The notes under the pieces were generated by a model. It saw only the letters and a program-made list of their open reading frames with translations. It made no database searches and had not been told where the DNA came from. From Turbatrix aceti (taxonomy: Eukaryota > Nematoda > Chromadorea > Rhabditida > Panagrolaimidae), in the NCBI GenBank assembly GCA_963969345.1, contig OZ017769.1, positions 4,642,168 through 4,706,167 on the forward strand: a stretch of DNA of 64,000 bases, written 5' to 3'. The stretch's first letter is position 1; each line of letters starts with the position of its first letter. The translations under genes were made by a program, and so were the position numbers. Below, one piece after another: positions 1 through 12,320 of this stretch.

Positions 1-1006
1 GGGACGGGGGAAATTGCCCCCGAGTGTTATGAAAAAAAAGAAAAAAAAGTGACAATTTGTCTCAAAACGAAAAACGAGGCACATTTTGAACAAATTTTTC
101 GTATTTTGCTCTGTTTTTTGCCTATTTGTGTTGTTTTTGAACGTTTTTCCGCATTTGACGCTATTGTCGGGGCTGAAGCTGTCGGGGGCGGGGGATTTAC
201 TCTCCGACGGGGGTCACAAATAGTCGGGGTCGGGGGGGGGGGGGCTCTAACCCCAGAATTCACTCAAAAAATACGCTTATATTTCAGGCGGAGCAATTGG
301 TGACGCTTCAGCCAGCGACTGATTCTGATGTCTTCTGATGAGGCAGAAATCATCAAAACAAAGTTTAGTTTTTTATTCTGCTTCTATTATACATATTTAC
401 GTGCAAGTTTGGATGAACGTCAGCATGCTAACCTGTAATAAGTTCCTTAGGGATATTTTATTTCGTTACCGGTAAGAAATGTGTTTTGATTACGACAGCA
501 TGAAAATTCAAAAGTTCCGGCTGTTCGACGGGCACGTGAACACACTGCCACGAACGGGGGGAGTTTCTGTTGCCCCAGAAATTGCATTTCATCTATGTAA
601 TTTTTCTTGTCAAAAGCTCAGAAACCAATGACTTGAAGCATGTTTTTGTGTACATAATATGTGTCGAATAAAACTAGTAAATAACTAGGTTGTCAATGAA
701 CAAGAACAGGAACGTGCCGGAATGGTAGATCGGCTTGCAAAAAAAGGTGCGTCTGGCTGCTGCGCCCAGGAGACCCTGTGTTCACCCTTGGGGCCTAACC
801 TGTGTTAATTGCTATGACATGCCAAAGTTTTTTTTGTTCCAGCTACGAGATTTATTCCAACGCCTGTCAACACACGTCCCCAGCGAGATGTCGCGTACCT
901 GAACACTACAGGTACGTCACAGAATCGTTTTGCATCCCCAGAAGCCTAGTCATGGCGTCAAAAGGTGGCTCATTAGCATAAACAAAGTCTCTCCGGTGCT
1001 CTGTTT
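1..1006. other. Gene-poor 5' edge with G-rich tract
   Basis: No gene is recognised here. Positions 168-244 hold several G runs, ending in 13 consecutive G at 232-244. The rest is A/T-rich sequence upstream of the chemoreceptor gene. A short open frame at 49-303 has low-complexity composition and no family resemblance, so it is not called as a gene. Confidence 0.5.
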
Positions 1007-2035
1007 ATGCCAGACGATTTTTGTGCCTCTCTATTCATTTTTACGGAAGCCATGGCATTGGTACTCGACGATTACCTGGTGATCGCGCCGCTGGTGTACA
1101 CCCTGCCGTCCTACGCTCTCTGCATCCTGGAACTCTACATCATGACGTTCTCCAAGTCGAGCAAGAAATTCGGATCGTCTTTCTTCTTCATCGCGCGCAG
1201 TGCGTGTTACTGCGACGTGATCTACCATATTTTGTACACCGTCGTCAACCGCTGGCGCCTGTCGCCCTGGCTATCCCAGGTGTACGGGCTGCTGCCGACC
1301 GAATCCCTGGCCTATCCGGTGATGTTCGCGACGTGTTACTCAGCGGGAAACATGAGCCTCTTCATCATGAACATCATGGCGCTCAACCGACTTTCTGTTT
1401 TCTTCCTCAACGTCAGGCACGACGTATTCTGGAAATTCAGCTTCAAATTCATCTACACGCCTTGCATTATCGTAGCTTGTGGCCTCAATTGGCATTTTTT
1501 CTTCACCAAGGTCAAGTTGATCGATCTGGACGGCACTTGGCTGCTGGACGAGACTGAGAAGCTTCCGTGGTGGTCGACGAGCCTTATTTCGAGCAGTATG
1601 ATTTTTACCATGACTCTGCTCGCTTTTGTGATCAATGTGACCTCTGGAGTGTTCCTAGCCTTCTACCTGAGTAAAAATAGCCCCCAGAACATGAATGGAA
1701 GGTTTTTCTTTGTTTCTCTGTTCATTTTCGCAGGCCAGCTGCTGAACGCCGCTTCACAGTCGCTCTTCATCGTTCCACGCAGTCAGGAATTTGCCATGAC
1801 TTTTTTCAAGTGCCACGGCTTTATTATCGATATCAACAATCTGACGCTGCCCTGGGTGCTTTTGTTCATGAATCGGGCGCTGCGGAAGAAAATTGTGGGT
1901 TTTCAAAAAAAAATTTTGTGTAAAAATCATGCTTTTTTTTAGTTTTCCAAGTTCTTCGGCAGCCAAGAGGTGTCAGTTGTGGTTTCTGGCGCCCTCAACA
2001 GCAAGGTTCATCCCACCAGCCGGACTCGATGGTGA
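1007..2035 (+). CDS. Srg-like serpentine chemoreceptor (7TM GPCR)
   Basis: This is a seven-transmembrane receptor resembling the nematode Srg family, which is usually expressed in chemosensory neurons and sits in the plasma membrane. The frame begins at 1007; a second ATG at 1052, right before the first hydrophobic helix (LVIAPLVYTLPSYALCILE), is at least as likely a start. Seven hydrophobic segments follow, with basic cytoplasmic turns (RALRKK after TM7). The unspliced frame would end at 1942 with a lysine-rich, low-complexity tail. A donor at 1895 (GTGGGT) and a polypyrimidine-AG acceptor at 1941-1942 give a 48-nt intron and a better tail (FSKFFGSQEVSVV...), stopping at 2033-2035. The protein is 326 aa, or 311 aa from the second ATG. 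The family call rests on overall pattern; the ligand is unknown. Confidence 0.68.
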
Positions 2036-2610
2036 AAGGCGATGCGCAAAGCAAAGTCCACGTGAATTATATTCATACATGCCCAGGCCAAAGCAGATAA
2101 GGCGATCATCACTTTTTGCCGCCGTTTAACAACTCAAAGTTCAGGTTCCGACAAAACCCGGCGTTGCACGACGGCTTAGCCGGAATTTGGCGACCACTGA
2201 GAGCATTCGTCGGCAACTGCTGCACGTGGTGGAAGTTACCTCAGGGGAGGAGTACTGATAAGGCTCGGCCAATAGACAACTCCCATACTACTAAAAAAAC
2301 GTAGTATGCATTCAAAAGTTAAAAAAAAACACTTTTCCATTGAGTCAATCTGTTTTTTATCCATTCTAGCGACGCCAGATTGCGCGTATCTATCGATTTG
2401 TTTTAAAGGATCAATAAAACTGATCAGTCTGATTTTGACGGGACGCGTAAACATGCACCTCATGCGACCGCTGCTCCATAAAAGCACGGGATTAGTTGTC
2501 ACTCCTCTGCCCGAGGCAGGGTTATCTCATCGTTACTGTTGACTGTTTCCTTCCTGTTACTGTTAAAAATTTAAAAAAAATTGCTTTCCGGTCGCTTGTG
2601 AGATCACGAT

Positions 2611-3034
2611 CAGGGATGGGCAAACAGCCGTTTTTTTGGTCTCGAACGAACACGAACATTTTGTTAATTTTGTTCGAAAAATAGAATAAACGCGAAAATT
2701 TTGGTCAGTGTTCGCAAATGAACACGAACAAACATCAAACAGATTTTTAGCATATTTTATACAAAATTTCGTTCAAACTGGGTATAAAAACGTAAACTTC
2801 GGTACTATGCGTTTTCACGTTTTTGGTGACAGTTTTTCTACACTTTTTATTTCCAAAGGCAATAAACATTATTTGCCATATTTTGGAAAGATAACGTCAA
2901 TTTCGGGACCATTAAACTGAGTTTACCTAAATTTTTGTTCGTTTTATCTGTTCAGAAAATTTATCATTGTTCGCGAATTAACTCGAAGAAAGCAAATCTG
3001 TTCTCGAGCGAACACGAACGTTCGCCCATCCCTG
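2611..3034. mobile_element. MITE-like TIR element, CAGGGATGGGC family
   Basis: This 424-bp non-coding A/T-rich segment is bounded by perfect inverted ends: CAGGGATGGGC at 2611 and GCCCATCCCTG ending at 3034. The inverted match continues outward as CGAT/ATCG, giving a 15-nt perfect inverted repeat. The interior carries GTTCG/CGAAC motifs in both orientations near each end. No transposase is encoded. Related copies lie in introns of several genes in this window. Confidence 0.75.
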
Positions 3035-5466
3035 ATCGCGATGCCCTTGCTTTTACAACTTGAGTGACTTCAAGTGACGCATGTCACATTCCTGTGTGCC
3101 TGAAATCGCGTCATCCATTTTCTCTTTTTTTCAGTCTCCAAAATGGGAAAAACGTGTGTCGAAAGAAGATGCCTCATCCCAGGGCAAACCAAACCGTATG
3201 CTTTTATTGAAAAATGTTGAATGCCCCCATACCCAAGATAAACAAAAGAGGGTTGTTGCCATGTGGATCAGGATAGGCAGGAGGGGTAAAGTGTTTTTAG
3301 CGACGCATTCTGCGTCTGCGAAACCCGATCACCCCTGAACCATGGCCATCCGTTTTCAATTTTACGTTGTTCTGTTAATAAAATGCGAAACTCGATAACG
3401 GAGCATGAAATTACCAGGAAACTCCGTGGCCGCATTCCAAAATCCAAAGATCATCAAAAATAGCTCCTAACGTCACTTCCGCGCCTGGATCCGTGCCATA
3501 CCCTTTGAGATGACGTCACATCCCGCCCGGAACGTCGGGTTGGTTGGCATGAGTCATTTTCCTTTCAACAAAGACAGAAAAGTTAATTGCTCACTTTTTT
3601 TTCGACAGCGCCTGCATTTGAAGGAAGGCAAACAAGCCGTCGGCGTCCTAGCGACGGCATTCCTGTAGTTGTTCTTTACTTTTGGTGAGTTCCATTAATT
3701 AAAAAAAAGCGCAGTTCGCGAATGAATTTCAATTTCAATCGACAAACCCATTTTATACTCATAACCAACAACCAACTTCCCCGTCGATTCAGGTACATTT
3801 GCGCATTTTATTGTACTTGTTTATTGTTTTTCGCCAAATTAACGACCACATTGACGGAAGAAAAGCGATAAAAAATGGGGCAACTGACTGACAGGGCTTG
3901 TAAGTACGAAACAGTCCGGCTCGTCTCGCGTGTGTGGTTGTTCTGCGTCGGCTATCTCTTTTTTTTGGTCCAAAACAGGCTGGATAAGGCCTCCAACTCG
4001 AGGAGGCGTCATCGCGTATTTATTTATTGTTAACTCGAGTGCAATTTGTCCGCGTTAATTGTTTTTTGTCGGCCCTGGCAATTGTCAATCGTCTGTGGGT
4101 CATCCATCAAATTGAGAGGCTTGGATCTTGACTCGCCGCTGGCTCATTTTATATGAGATCATTTTAATAACTCTTAATTCTGGGGATCGCGCCGACGGAA
4201 GCGACGGAAGAATGGAAAGGACAGAGGGCAAAGGCAAAGGCGCCTGGGACGTGAACATGACAGGCTCTTTCAAACAGACTTTATCCGCATACCCGCGTAC
4301 ATTTCATTTCTTTGTCTCTGGAAGACGGGCTGATTGAGATAAATCACCGCTTTCCTCCGCTCAGTGGATATCGGGTCGGTTGGGGGGATGTGATAATTTT
4401 GCGTGTCTTGCTTGTTTCTTCCTGCCTCATGTGAAGTATGTATTTTGGGATTTTTGTTCTTGTCCTTTTCGCTGGCGTCTGTTGAACCTGTCCGTGAATG
4501 TTCTTCCCTGATCATGATTCACCCTCGTCTAGGACACCTTTTTGGACCAGTGTGCTTCCAAAAAGTGATTGAACGCAAAATTTGTGCATGCATCCATCCC
4601 CGTTCTAACAGTGTTCGTTCGCTCGCTCGTTCGTTCGTTCGTTCCTGCGCGGGCGTATCCGTCCTGTCACTGCGTAGATCAGGCGTAGATAACCCACGGC
4701 GTTGAGAGGCGCGCAAAGGCAGGTTCACGTTCACCTGACAGGTGTGAAGCGTGAAGGAAGGTGAGACCCGCCAGACGCCTTGTCTCCGGTCGCCGTCAGT
4801 CCAGGTGTGCCCCAAAACGATTCGCCTCCCCCGACAGGTATGTATGACCAGGGCACCGTTGGATCAGACATTTTTCGGTTCGATGCGATGTGGCAGCCAA
4901 AAACGACTCTGTTTAATGTGAAGTGACACTTTTCAGTCAAAAAACACGATTTTTGCGCGACGGAGACAGGATTAGTCGATGTTGCTCCCGCAACGGTCCC
5001 CGCCAGGGGGGGAGGGAGTGTTGGTCACCGCTAGCTGCTAGCACGGGCAGCAAGCCAGACGCGTTTTCTGCCTGCAGGCGCCTTTTTTGCGTCCATGTTT
5101 GTTATTCTTTTCTGCAGGTAGTTATAATGGGTTTTCACGAGATCGTATAAAAAATCCCATAAGCCTCACCTCTTTTCCATTCCATTTATCGCTTAATCAC
5201 CTCGTTTGGCCTGGCCCTTTGGCTCGGTGCCCTCTCTGCCACCCGCTCCGTGTCAACCCAGGCGTTCCATGTCAAAGCAAAGTCAACAAGTGCATGACAG
5301 CTGGGCAAGTGATTTGTGAAGTGCGTGTATGCCGGAGCGTTTTGTCCTGCCCTGTTCTGACGTAACACATGTCCCAAACACTCTTTGACCCGCGAAAGAG
5401 GCCATAGAAAGTGGCTATTGATCATGTCGCGACTCCGAGCCGGCATGACTTCAAGTTCCACACTCA

Positions 5467-6082
5467 CAAGGAAAGTGTTAGGCAGCATTTTGGAAATTCT
5501 TCACGAAATTTTACCAAAACGTTGCTTTTACTATGAAGAGTTTGTACCGTAAAATTCACCTGCCTGAGGCATCTACAGGCGGAGTTACGATCGCTTAAAA
5601 TCGCGTTTTTGCCATTTTTGACGAGTTTTGGCTCGATGTAGCTAAAAAAAACTACGGCATTCTAAAAGCCGATGTACGTATTGATCGACGTAGTTTTTTA
5701 TGCAAAATCTGATAAAAATATAAGAATATAGGTTTGCCACTTTGCAAAATGCCGAAATTTGCATTTAAAAAGGGGTCACAATGGCAACACTGATTTCGGC
5801 ATTTTTCAAGGTGGCAACCCTACATTATTATATTTTTATCGGATTCTCCATCAAAAACTACGTCGATCAATATGCATTTCGGCTTTTAAAATGCCGTAGT
5901 TGTTTAGCTACAACGTGCCAAAAATCGTCAAAAATGGCCAAAACGCGGTTTCAGGCGATCGTAACTCCGCCTGTAGATGCCTCAAGCAGGTGAATTTTAC
6001 GGTACAAACTTTTCATAGTAAAAGCAACTTTTTGGCAAAATTTCGTGAAGAAATTCCAAAACGTTGTCTTAAATTTTCCTTG
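5467..6082. repeat. Fold-back (palindromic) element, about 616 bp
   Basis: Two arms of about 290 bp (5467-5757 and 5793-6082) are imperfect reverse complements of each other. Matching blocks include TTCTTCACGAAATTTT against AAAATTTCGTGAAGAA, GGCATCTACAGGCGGAGTTACG against its complement, and a central GGTTTGCCAC against GTGGCAACCC. The short spacer holds no coding sequence. A single strand would form one long hairpin. It is probably a non-autonomous fold-back element; no clear target duplication was seen. Confidence 0.8.
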
Positions 6083-7516
6083 TCAGTCAATTTTTTGTTC
6101 CTAGCTGGGGACTAGGATCAACCGCACTTACGAACCAGTTAATTAACAATATTCTCAGCCAACCGAGCTTTTGTGTATCAATTGCAAAAAGCTGTAAAAA
6201 TCATTTAAAAAAATTGAAGCAAAAATAATTCAAAAAAAAAAGTAAAAAGATGCAAAAAGGGCAATTTTTGTACTCTATTTTTTACATTTTTATAAATTCT
6301 GATACCACAAAATTGAAATTTTTTAAACACAATTTTCAGTCCATTTTAGGCCCAGCGCAAAGACCACAAAACGCGGTCTGTCCCGGGCCGTTTTGAGACC
6401 CTTGCCGACCCCCGTTTTACCTCCAAAGTTTTCAAATTAGCGTCGCTAGTAACCAAAACACATTCCATTGTCATGTGACAATAAAAATGCAAACGCAAAA
6501 CCTCGGAAGTCCAGGTGTCTTTTGCAAGGAAAAAAAAGAAAAGACTCCTAAGAGCCAGATGCTGTTTCTCCGACTCATTGCTTGCCGTTGACAGCGCCGG
6601 TGGCCTGGCGTGTAGCTTTTTAAACCCCAATGCAGGTAGCGAGTGTTTTCTAACATGCCACTCACATCAAACACGCAGTTATAATCCGTCGCTTCGGAGC
6701 AAGACGTGTCTTTTTTATCGCCGTGTTCATAATTTGGGGGGGGGGCATTTGCGGTCCCGGCACGCCTTTTTTTAAAAGCATTTTGGGTGCATCTGCTTTT
6801 GCATTTGCTACTACTTCCTTTTTTTGGGTTCCTTTCATTTCCGGCTTCCAAAATAAATATTTATTACATATTTTCACCTTCCATTTGGATTTTTTACTAT
6901 CATATTTATTTGTATTTGTTTTCCGTATTTTTTTCGTCACGCTCCGCAAAGCTCGCTCACATTCATAGTACCAGTGTTTTTTTTACAGAGTTCTATTTTT
7001 TTTGTTTTTTAGCCATTCTCTCGCCGGATTCCCTCCAGGGCAGGCTGTGTAGCGTAATCCGAAGCGAAGCGCGACATCACCCCGGCAACAGCTGAGCTGA
7101 GCCAGTGGGGCCCACATTCACCGCCACTCGCTGGCCTACACGCAACCAGACGACTGACAATAGAAGCACGAGCCAAGAGCCCAAGGTAAACCCAGACCCG
7201 GACCTCATCGCATCCACGACACACCCCTCAACCCATCCTCCGACATAAGCGAAAAGCGACCGAGACAACCCGCTGAGACGAACCCGACGAAGGCGGAGTC
7301 TGTGGCCGGATGAAGAAGACGCTGTCGCTCACACGCGTTCCTCCTCCGCCGTCGTCGTCGTCGTTATCGTTGTCGTTATCGTCGTCGAAACCACCTTCAC
7401 CTCTGCCGTCTTTTTCGCCTCTGTCGATTCTGTTGACCCCATCACATGAGTTGCCGCTAGACGCCTCTCTCCGGTGACACACAGATCGCAGCAGCAGTAG
7501 CCTCAGATCGATTTCA

Positions 7517-10325
7517 ATGCCCTTCGACGTCGAACCGCATCCCGTCATTGACGGCGACGCCTATCACCATGGCCATGCCATCCACGCCAACGGAAACGGC
7601 CGCGAAGAAGTCACATCGCCCTCCGCGAACTCTACGATCCCATTTGAACAATTTCCCGTCGAGACCAAGATCTACAAGAAGCGTTACCTCGTGTTGATCA
7701 TGTTCGTGGCCCTCTCAGCGTCGAACGCGATGCAGTGGATCCAGTACAGCATCATCGCCCACATCATCACAGAGTACTACGGAGTTTCATTCGACGCGGT
7801 CGACTGGACCAGCATGGTTTACATGGTCACGTACATGCTTTTAGTCTTTCCTGGCAGGTTTGTTCCGGTTTCTTCGGGGCAGGCAATTTTTGAGGGTTTT
7901 CACTTCCTTGAAAGTATCGTATTCTTCCGGGAAGGAGCAAAGAGCGTGAAATTAGCCCCAATTCAAATTCGAGGCACTTGACAAAAAAACTGCGAAAAAA
8001 ACGTTCGTCGTTTGCCTTGATAGTGGCAATTTGGGCTCCTGAACGCCGTAGAGAGACAGGAAGCTCCGGGGGGAAGTTTTGAGTTCAAAAAATTTCAAGT
8101 GAGCCCAGGAGGGCCATCGAGTTTGCGTGTAGGAGCAGCGCAAAGCATTGTTTGCTTATTGTTAGCAGCTAATGCTCTCGAAAAGCGTTGCACACCATCC
8201 TGACCTTTGACTGGGTAGGTAGGTACTCGGAACACTCTTCAACATTCATCGCTGCTGGGTCCTGTACCTGTACCTGTCGAGTGTTGAATGGGTGACGGGG
8301 TCCGTAGATCAGCAACCTTCGACGTCAGGATACACTCATTTTTTTTGGGATTACAAAAAAAGTTATAATACAAAGCGGAAAAAAATCAGTGATGAAACAA
8401 AAAAAAAACACGATTTTACACCTTTACACCTTTACAGCTGGTTCCTCGACAAATACGGCCTCCGAACCTCGCTGCTCATCGGCGCGTGCGGAAACTGCCT
8501 CGGCGCGTGGCTCAAACTCGCCTCCACCTCGCCAGACCGATTCTGGCTGACACTGACGGCCCAAACAATCGTCGGAGCATCCCAGGTCTTCATCCTCGGC
8601 ATCCCGCCTCGCCTCGCGGCCGTCTGGTTCGGCCCCAATCAGGTGTCGACCGCGTGTGCCGCCGGCGTCTTCGGCAATCAGCTGGGCATCGCTCTCGGTT
8701 TTGTCCTGCCGCCCCTCATCGTGCACGTCGGTGGCGTGGATGCCGTCACCACCGATCTCCAGGTCATGTTCTTCGGCAGCGCGGTCTTCAACACGCTCGT
8801 TTTTGCGTCGATCGTCGCATTTTTCGACGAAAAACCCAAGCTGCCGCCGTCTGCAGCCCAGGCAAGAGCCATCGAGGAATCTCTGGATGGAAACTTCCTC
8901 CAGGACCTCCGGCAACTTTTGTCCAACGTGCCCTATCTGCTGCTCGTCTTCACGTACGGCCTCAATGTCGGCGTGTTTTATGCCGTGTCCACGCTGCTCT
9001 CTCAGATGGTGCTCTTTTTCTACCCGGATGCCCAGGAAGAGGTCGGCACCATCGGGTTGCTCCTCGTCTTCGCCGGCATGCTGGGATCCGTCGTCTGCGG
9101 TTACGTTCTGGACAAATTCCATCATTTCAAGTGAGTTCCATTTAAAATTGAATTTAAAAATTTTTTTAAGTTGAATGGAGAAAACAAAAAGAAAAACGAA
9201 AAACACTCACTCAATTTTTGCCTCTTTTTTATGACACAAATTCATGATTTCTATTGCAACAGGTTGCCGCTGATCTGTTGCATTAACCTGGCATTTGGGC
9301 CGGGTTAATGGCCTCTCTAGGTGTTGAAAAAAACTTTTACGGCACTAAAAGTGGTCCGTTTTAATGCTGATGCGTAAAAAGTGCTTTTGTCATGATCATT
9401 AAATTTTTTTTAATCGCACGGCCAAGATCCGAGTTCAATTTTACGATGTGCAAAAAATAGAAGTGAATTCGCAAAAAAAACTGAAGTGTTTATTTTCGGA
9501 ATGTAAAAATTTTTCGACATCTAAAAAAATGTCAATTTGCAAAAAAAACATAAAATTTTTTAAAACAGAACAAAATTCCAAGCTAAAATTTTTCGACGTC
9601 ACAGAAACATTTTCCAAAAAACACCTGAAATTTAAACTGACATCTAAGATCCTTGCAAAATTTTTTACATTAAAAAAAACACCTGAAATTTAAACTAACA
9701 TGTAAAATTTTTCGACGCGACAAAAAATCCGTTCCTTCCCCAAAAAAAACCACCTGAAATTCTATCGCGATCGTGTATTCAGGCTGACAACCCTCTTCGT
9801 GTACTTTTTCTCGTTCGTCGGCATGCTCGCGTACACGCTGACAATCGACGCCGGCGAGTTGTGGATTGTGTACGTGATGGCCTTTCTGCTGGGCTTCTTC
9901 ATGACGGGTTACCTGCCGATCGGCTTCGAATTCGCCGCCGAACTCACCTTCCCGATCGCGGAGGGCACGACCTCCGGCCTCCTCAACGCGGCTGCCCAGG
10001 TCTTTGGCGTTCTCCTGACCATGGGCATGGGCCGGGTGATGAAGGACGTCTCCATCTGGTGGTGCAACATCCTCATGTCCGCTGTCCTCCTTTTTGGCAC
10101 TTTTCTCACCGCCTGCATCAAGTCCGACCTCCGTCGCCAGAACGCTCACCGAGATATTTCCTACGCCGTTCCCGTAAGTGCCTTTTTTTCAATTTTTTTG
10201 CTTTTGTTCGTTTATTTATTTGCTCGCTCGTTGGTTGCGACGGTTTTTAATTTTGCTTTGAGCTTTTTTGCTTTTCTTTTCAGCGATCCGATACTCAACT
10301 CACCGAAACATCCTGCGGTATTTAA
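7517..10325 (+). CDS. FLVCR-like MFS transporter (SLC49 family)
   Basis: This is a 12-helix major facilitator transporter of the SLC49 (FLVCR1/2) family, plasma- or mitochondrial-membrane carriers linked to heme, choline and ethanolamine transport. Exons are 7517-7857, 8438-9130, 9783-10173 and 10284-10325, giving 488 aa; every junction keeps frame with GT..AG introns. Joining exons 1 and 2 restores FPGSWFLDKYGLR, the family signature after TM2. Other family blocks are NAMQWIQYSII in TM1, VFILGIPPRLAAVWFGP, and STACAAGVFGNQLG. The short last exon supplies the C-terminal tail, ending in SCGI. Intron 2 holds tandem A/T-rich repeats. A plus-strand AATAAA near 10572 is a plausible polyadenylation signal. 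The substrate cannot be told from sequence. Confidence 0.9.
9440..9782. repeat. Short tandem A/T-rich repeats in FLVCR-like intron 2
   Basis: The phrase CACCTGAAATTTAAACT recurs at about 9622 and 9680, with a shorter CACCTGAAATTC near 9751. TTTTTCGAC motifs recur at about 9511, 9590 and 9708. The intervals are irregular, so this is a degraded local duplication. It is wholly intronic. Confidence 0.5.
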
Positions 10326-10723
10326 CCCTACGCAAGCCCATTTAAGAAACGCCCTACGTGAATCAAGTCATGAGACGTGGTGTTGCAGACTGTTCTCATC
10401 CCCTAAGCTTCGTTATCCGGTGCAGGCACTTTTACGTGTCTTTTTGAGCATTTTTGGCTACCACCCACCGCAGAAATAGTTCTTATTTGTACTCAAGTGT
10501 CCTTTAACCCTTTTTGAGTGACTGGTAGACCCCTAGTATATCTACAATACGAATCAGATAACCAACAGAGCAATAAAGTTTAAGATAAAATAAAATTTGA
10601 CCCCTGTTGCAATGCAAAAGAAAAAATCAAAAACCAATTTTCATTAAAACCAACAAAAAGAATAAAAAAACAGCTTACGCCCAACAATCAAGTTGAAAAC
10701 ATCATGCTCGGTGTAGAAGATGC

Positions 10724-11035
10724 TCAGAGATTCGTCGGGATGATGCCGTCGCGCTGAGCAAGACGGAGAAGAGCGTCATCGGACTCACCCATGCGGCGGA
10801 GTTCACCGCAGATAGCATAGCGCGTAACCTTGCCGGGGATCAACTGGCCGGTCAGGGGATCGACGGAAACGAGGTCGAGTTGGATGGAAGCGTGGTCCTT
10901 GGCATGGATGATGCGGGAGGACGACGAACTAAATTAAATATAAACTCGAATTCTAACAAAGAAAACAAAAAGTTGAAAAACTCACCACTTGCGGGGCTCG
11001 TAAAGATCGACGAGTTCTCCTTTGTCGTTCTGCAT
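10724..11035 (-). CDS. rps-21: 40S ribosomal protein S21
   Basis: This two-exon gene encodes the small cytosolic ribosomal subunit protein eS21. Exon 1 is 10986-11035 (starting [16 protein letters not shown]) and exon 2 is 10724-10928. The join completes the Cys of PRKC and continues [17 protein letters not shown]. The family blocks [22 protein letters not shown] and [10 protein letters not shown] are all present. The product is 84 aa, against 83 in human. The intron is 57 nt. A pyrimidine-rich acceptor (complement of 11073-11075) lies about 38 nt before the ATG. The gene follows Derlin-1 on the same strand, with about 210 bp between coding ends, which suggests an operon. Confidence 0.95.
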
Positions 11036-11180
11036 GATTGCGATGTCTTCGAAGAAACGTTGGAGTGCCAAGCTGTAAAAAAATAATAAAATTCGTCCTG
11101 CAAAAATATAAAAAATCGTAAAATATAAAAACGGTCAAGAAACCGCTCAAAAATCATCCAATTCATCAAATACAAGAAAG

Positions 11181-11186
11181 TTTATT
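11181..11186 (-). terminator. Poly(A) signal of Derlin-1
   Basis: AATAAA on the minus strand lies about 60 nt beyond the Derlin-1 stop and about 106 nt before the first acceptor of RPS21. That spacing resembles nematode operon intercistronic regions. Confidence 0.55.
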
Positions 11187-11244
11187 ACAAAACCCCGTAA
11201 AAGAGTAAAAGTACATAAATAATACAAAAACTGGCAAGTTATTG

Positions 11245-12320
11245 TTAATTACCACCAAGAGCTTGGCCAGGCCCCCAGTTGTGACGCGGAGGGTTGTTCG
11301 CAGCGGCGGCTGCGGGCCTTCGTCGTTCTTGTGGAACAGTGCCGTATCCGGTATGGACGCCACCATTTTGATCGGGGAGCCAGCTGCGCCTAAAAACAAA
11401 AAAAAAACATTACCATGCCCCAAATTTCACTCAAATTTAATTGTTTCACCCTTCCTAAGGAGGTAACGAAATACATCACACCCTCTCAAATGGGAGACAG
11501 TATTATAGCAGGTTTCAGAACGTTAATACTCACAGAAAACATTAACGGCTTCATCCTGCGAAAAAAAACCCCAGTAAAAATGAAAAATTGAAACTTACAA
11601 AAAGTTGGGAGTTGAAAGAATTTGAGATCCGTTGATTGGATACTGGAATGATATGAAATAATAGGCATGGCCGACGAGAATGCCAATGAGTTCATTCAGG
11701 CCACCGCCTCGGAGAACCATGTTAAAGGCCACGAGAATCCAGGGAAGGTAGATGGCCTTGAAACGAGTGCCAAACCAGAACGACACAATGGCATCACGGT
11801 TGAATTGGCACCAAATGTATAACACGCTCAAAACCATGGGTTCTAGCAAAAAGTAAATACCCGCGCCAAAAGCGATGATCTGAAGAAATATAAAACTCAG
11901 TACATCAAAAAAAGGAAAAGATTCAAAACTTACAGTACAAATAAACCAATTAAAAATGAGCATGAAAAGGTAGTCCGCAGGCTTGCCGACAAAAGGACCG
12001 TCATTTTCGAGGTTCTTTGAATAGTTATACAAAAAGTACAGCATCAGTAGCCAGTGGAAGCCTGTTTGGGGGGTTACAGGGTAGTAAATCAGTGCTGTGA
12101 TAGGCCTCCAGATCTGAAAAAACGCTCGTATAAACCCAAAAAACAGAAAATACAAATAAAAACTCACTTGAAACCTGTTGAAAAAAAGATCCCAGTCGAG
12201 AAGCATGCTGTACGGCGAGACAATCCCAATCCTTCCGAGTAACGGTATGACGGTGCATGCCGTAAACCAGTATCTCGTAATCAGAGGAATCGAGCGGTAC
12301 CAGTCAGAAAAGTCCGACAT
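11245..12320 (-). CDS. cup-2: Derlin-1 (ERAD rhomboid pseudoprotease)
   Basis: Derlins are ER membrane rhomboid-fold proteins that help retrotranslocate misfolded proteins to p97 and the proteasome. Four exons: 12168-12320, 11934-12113, 11599-11879, 11245-11389; the product is 252 aa (human DERL1 is 251). Introns 1 and 2 are 54 nt each and happen to be open in frame, so an unspliced reading would wrongly add 36 residues. Family blocks include NRFQIWRPITALIYYP across the first junction, FNWFIC, LPWILVAFNM and GHAYYF. The last junction joins STPNFL to RSWLPDQNGGVH and leads to HNWGPGQALGGN, the p97-binding (SHP-type) tail. An acceptor (TTTTATCTTGCAG) lies 9 nt before the ATG. The gene is divergent from HERP. 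Confidence 0.95.

Larger units (their letters stand above)
2036..7516. other. Long intergenic region
   Basis: No convincing gene was found in this 5.5 kb. It holds a TIR element (2611-3034), a GTTC/GCTC microsatellite near 4615-4645, a large fold-back element (5467-6082), A/T-rich tracts and, at 7240-7500, a GTC-rich stretch that is probably 5' UTR of the downstream transporter. Bases about 3607-3683 look like a small exon (TTTTTTTTCGACAG acceptor before, GTGAGT donor after) and could be a non-coding leader exon; this is speculative. Confidence 0.45.

Noticed and set aside
49..303. Small gene at the left edge
   Set aside because: Both strands are open across a low-complexity G-rich tract and no signal or domain is present.
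1895..1942. Lysine-rich C-terminus of the chemoreceptor as read without splicing
   Set aside because: The segment has GT and polypyrimidine-AG ends and the length of a small nematode intron; removing it gives a better tail.
8424..9206. 260-residue open frame on the minus strand
   Set aside because: It lies exactly opposite FLVCR-like exon 2 and is rich in His, Glu and Arg, as expected of an antisense shadow.
11534..11555. 22-nt micro-exon in Derlin-1
   Set aside because: It has splice-like ends, but 22 nt breaks the frame; skipping it joins STPNFL directly to RSWLPDQNGG, the conserved Derlin sequence.
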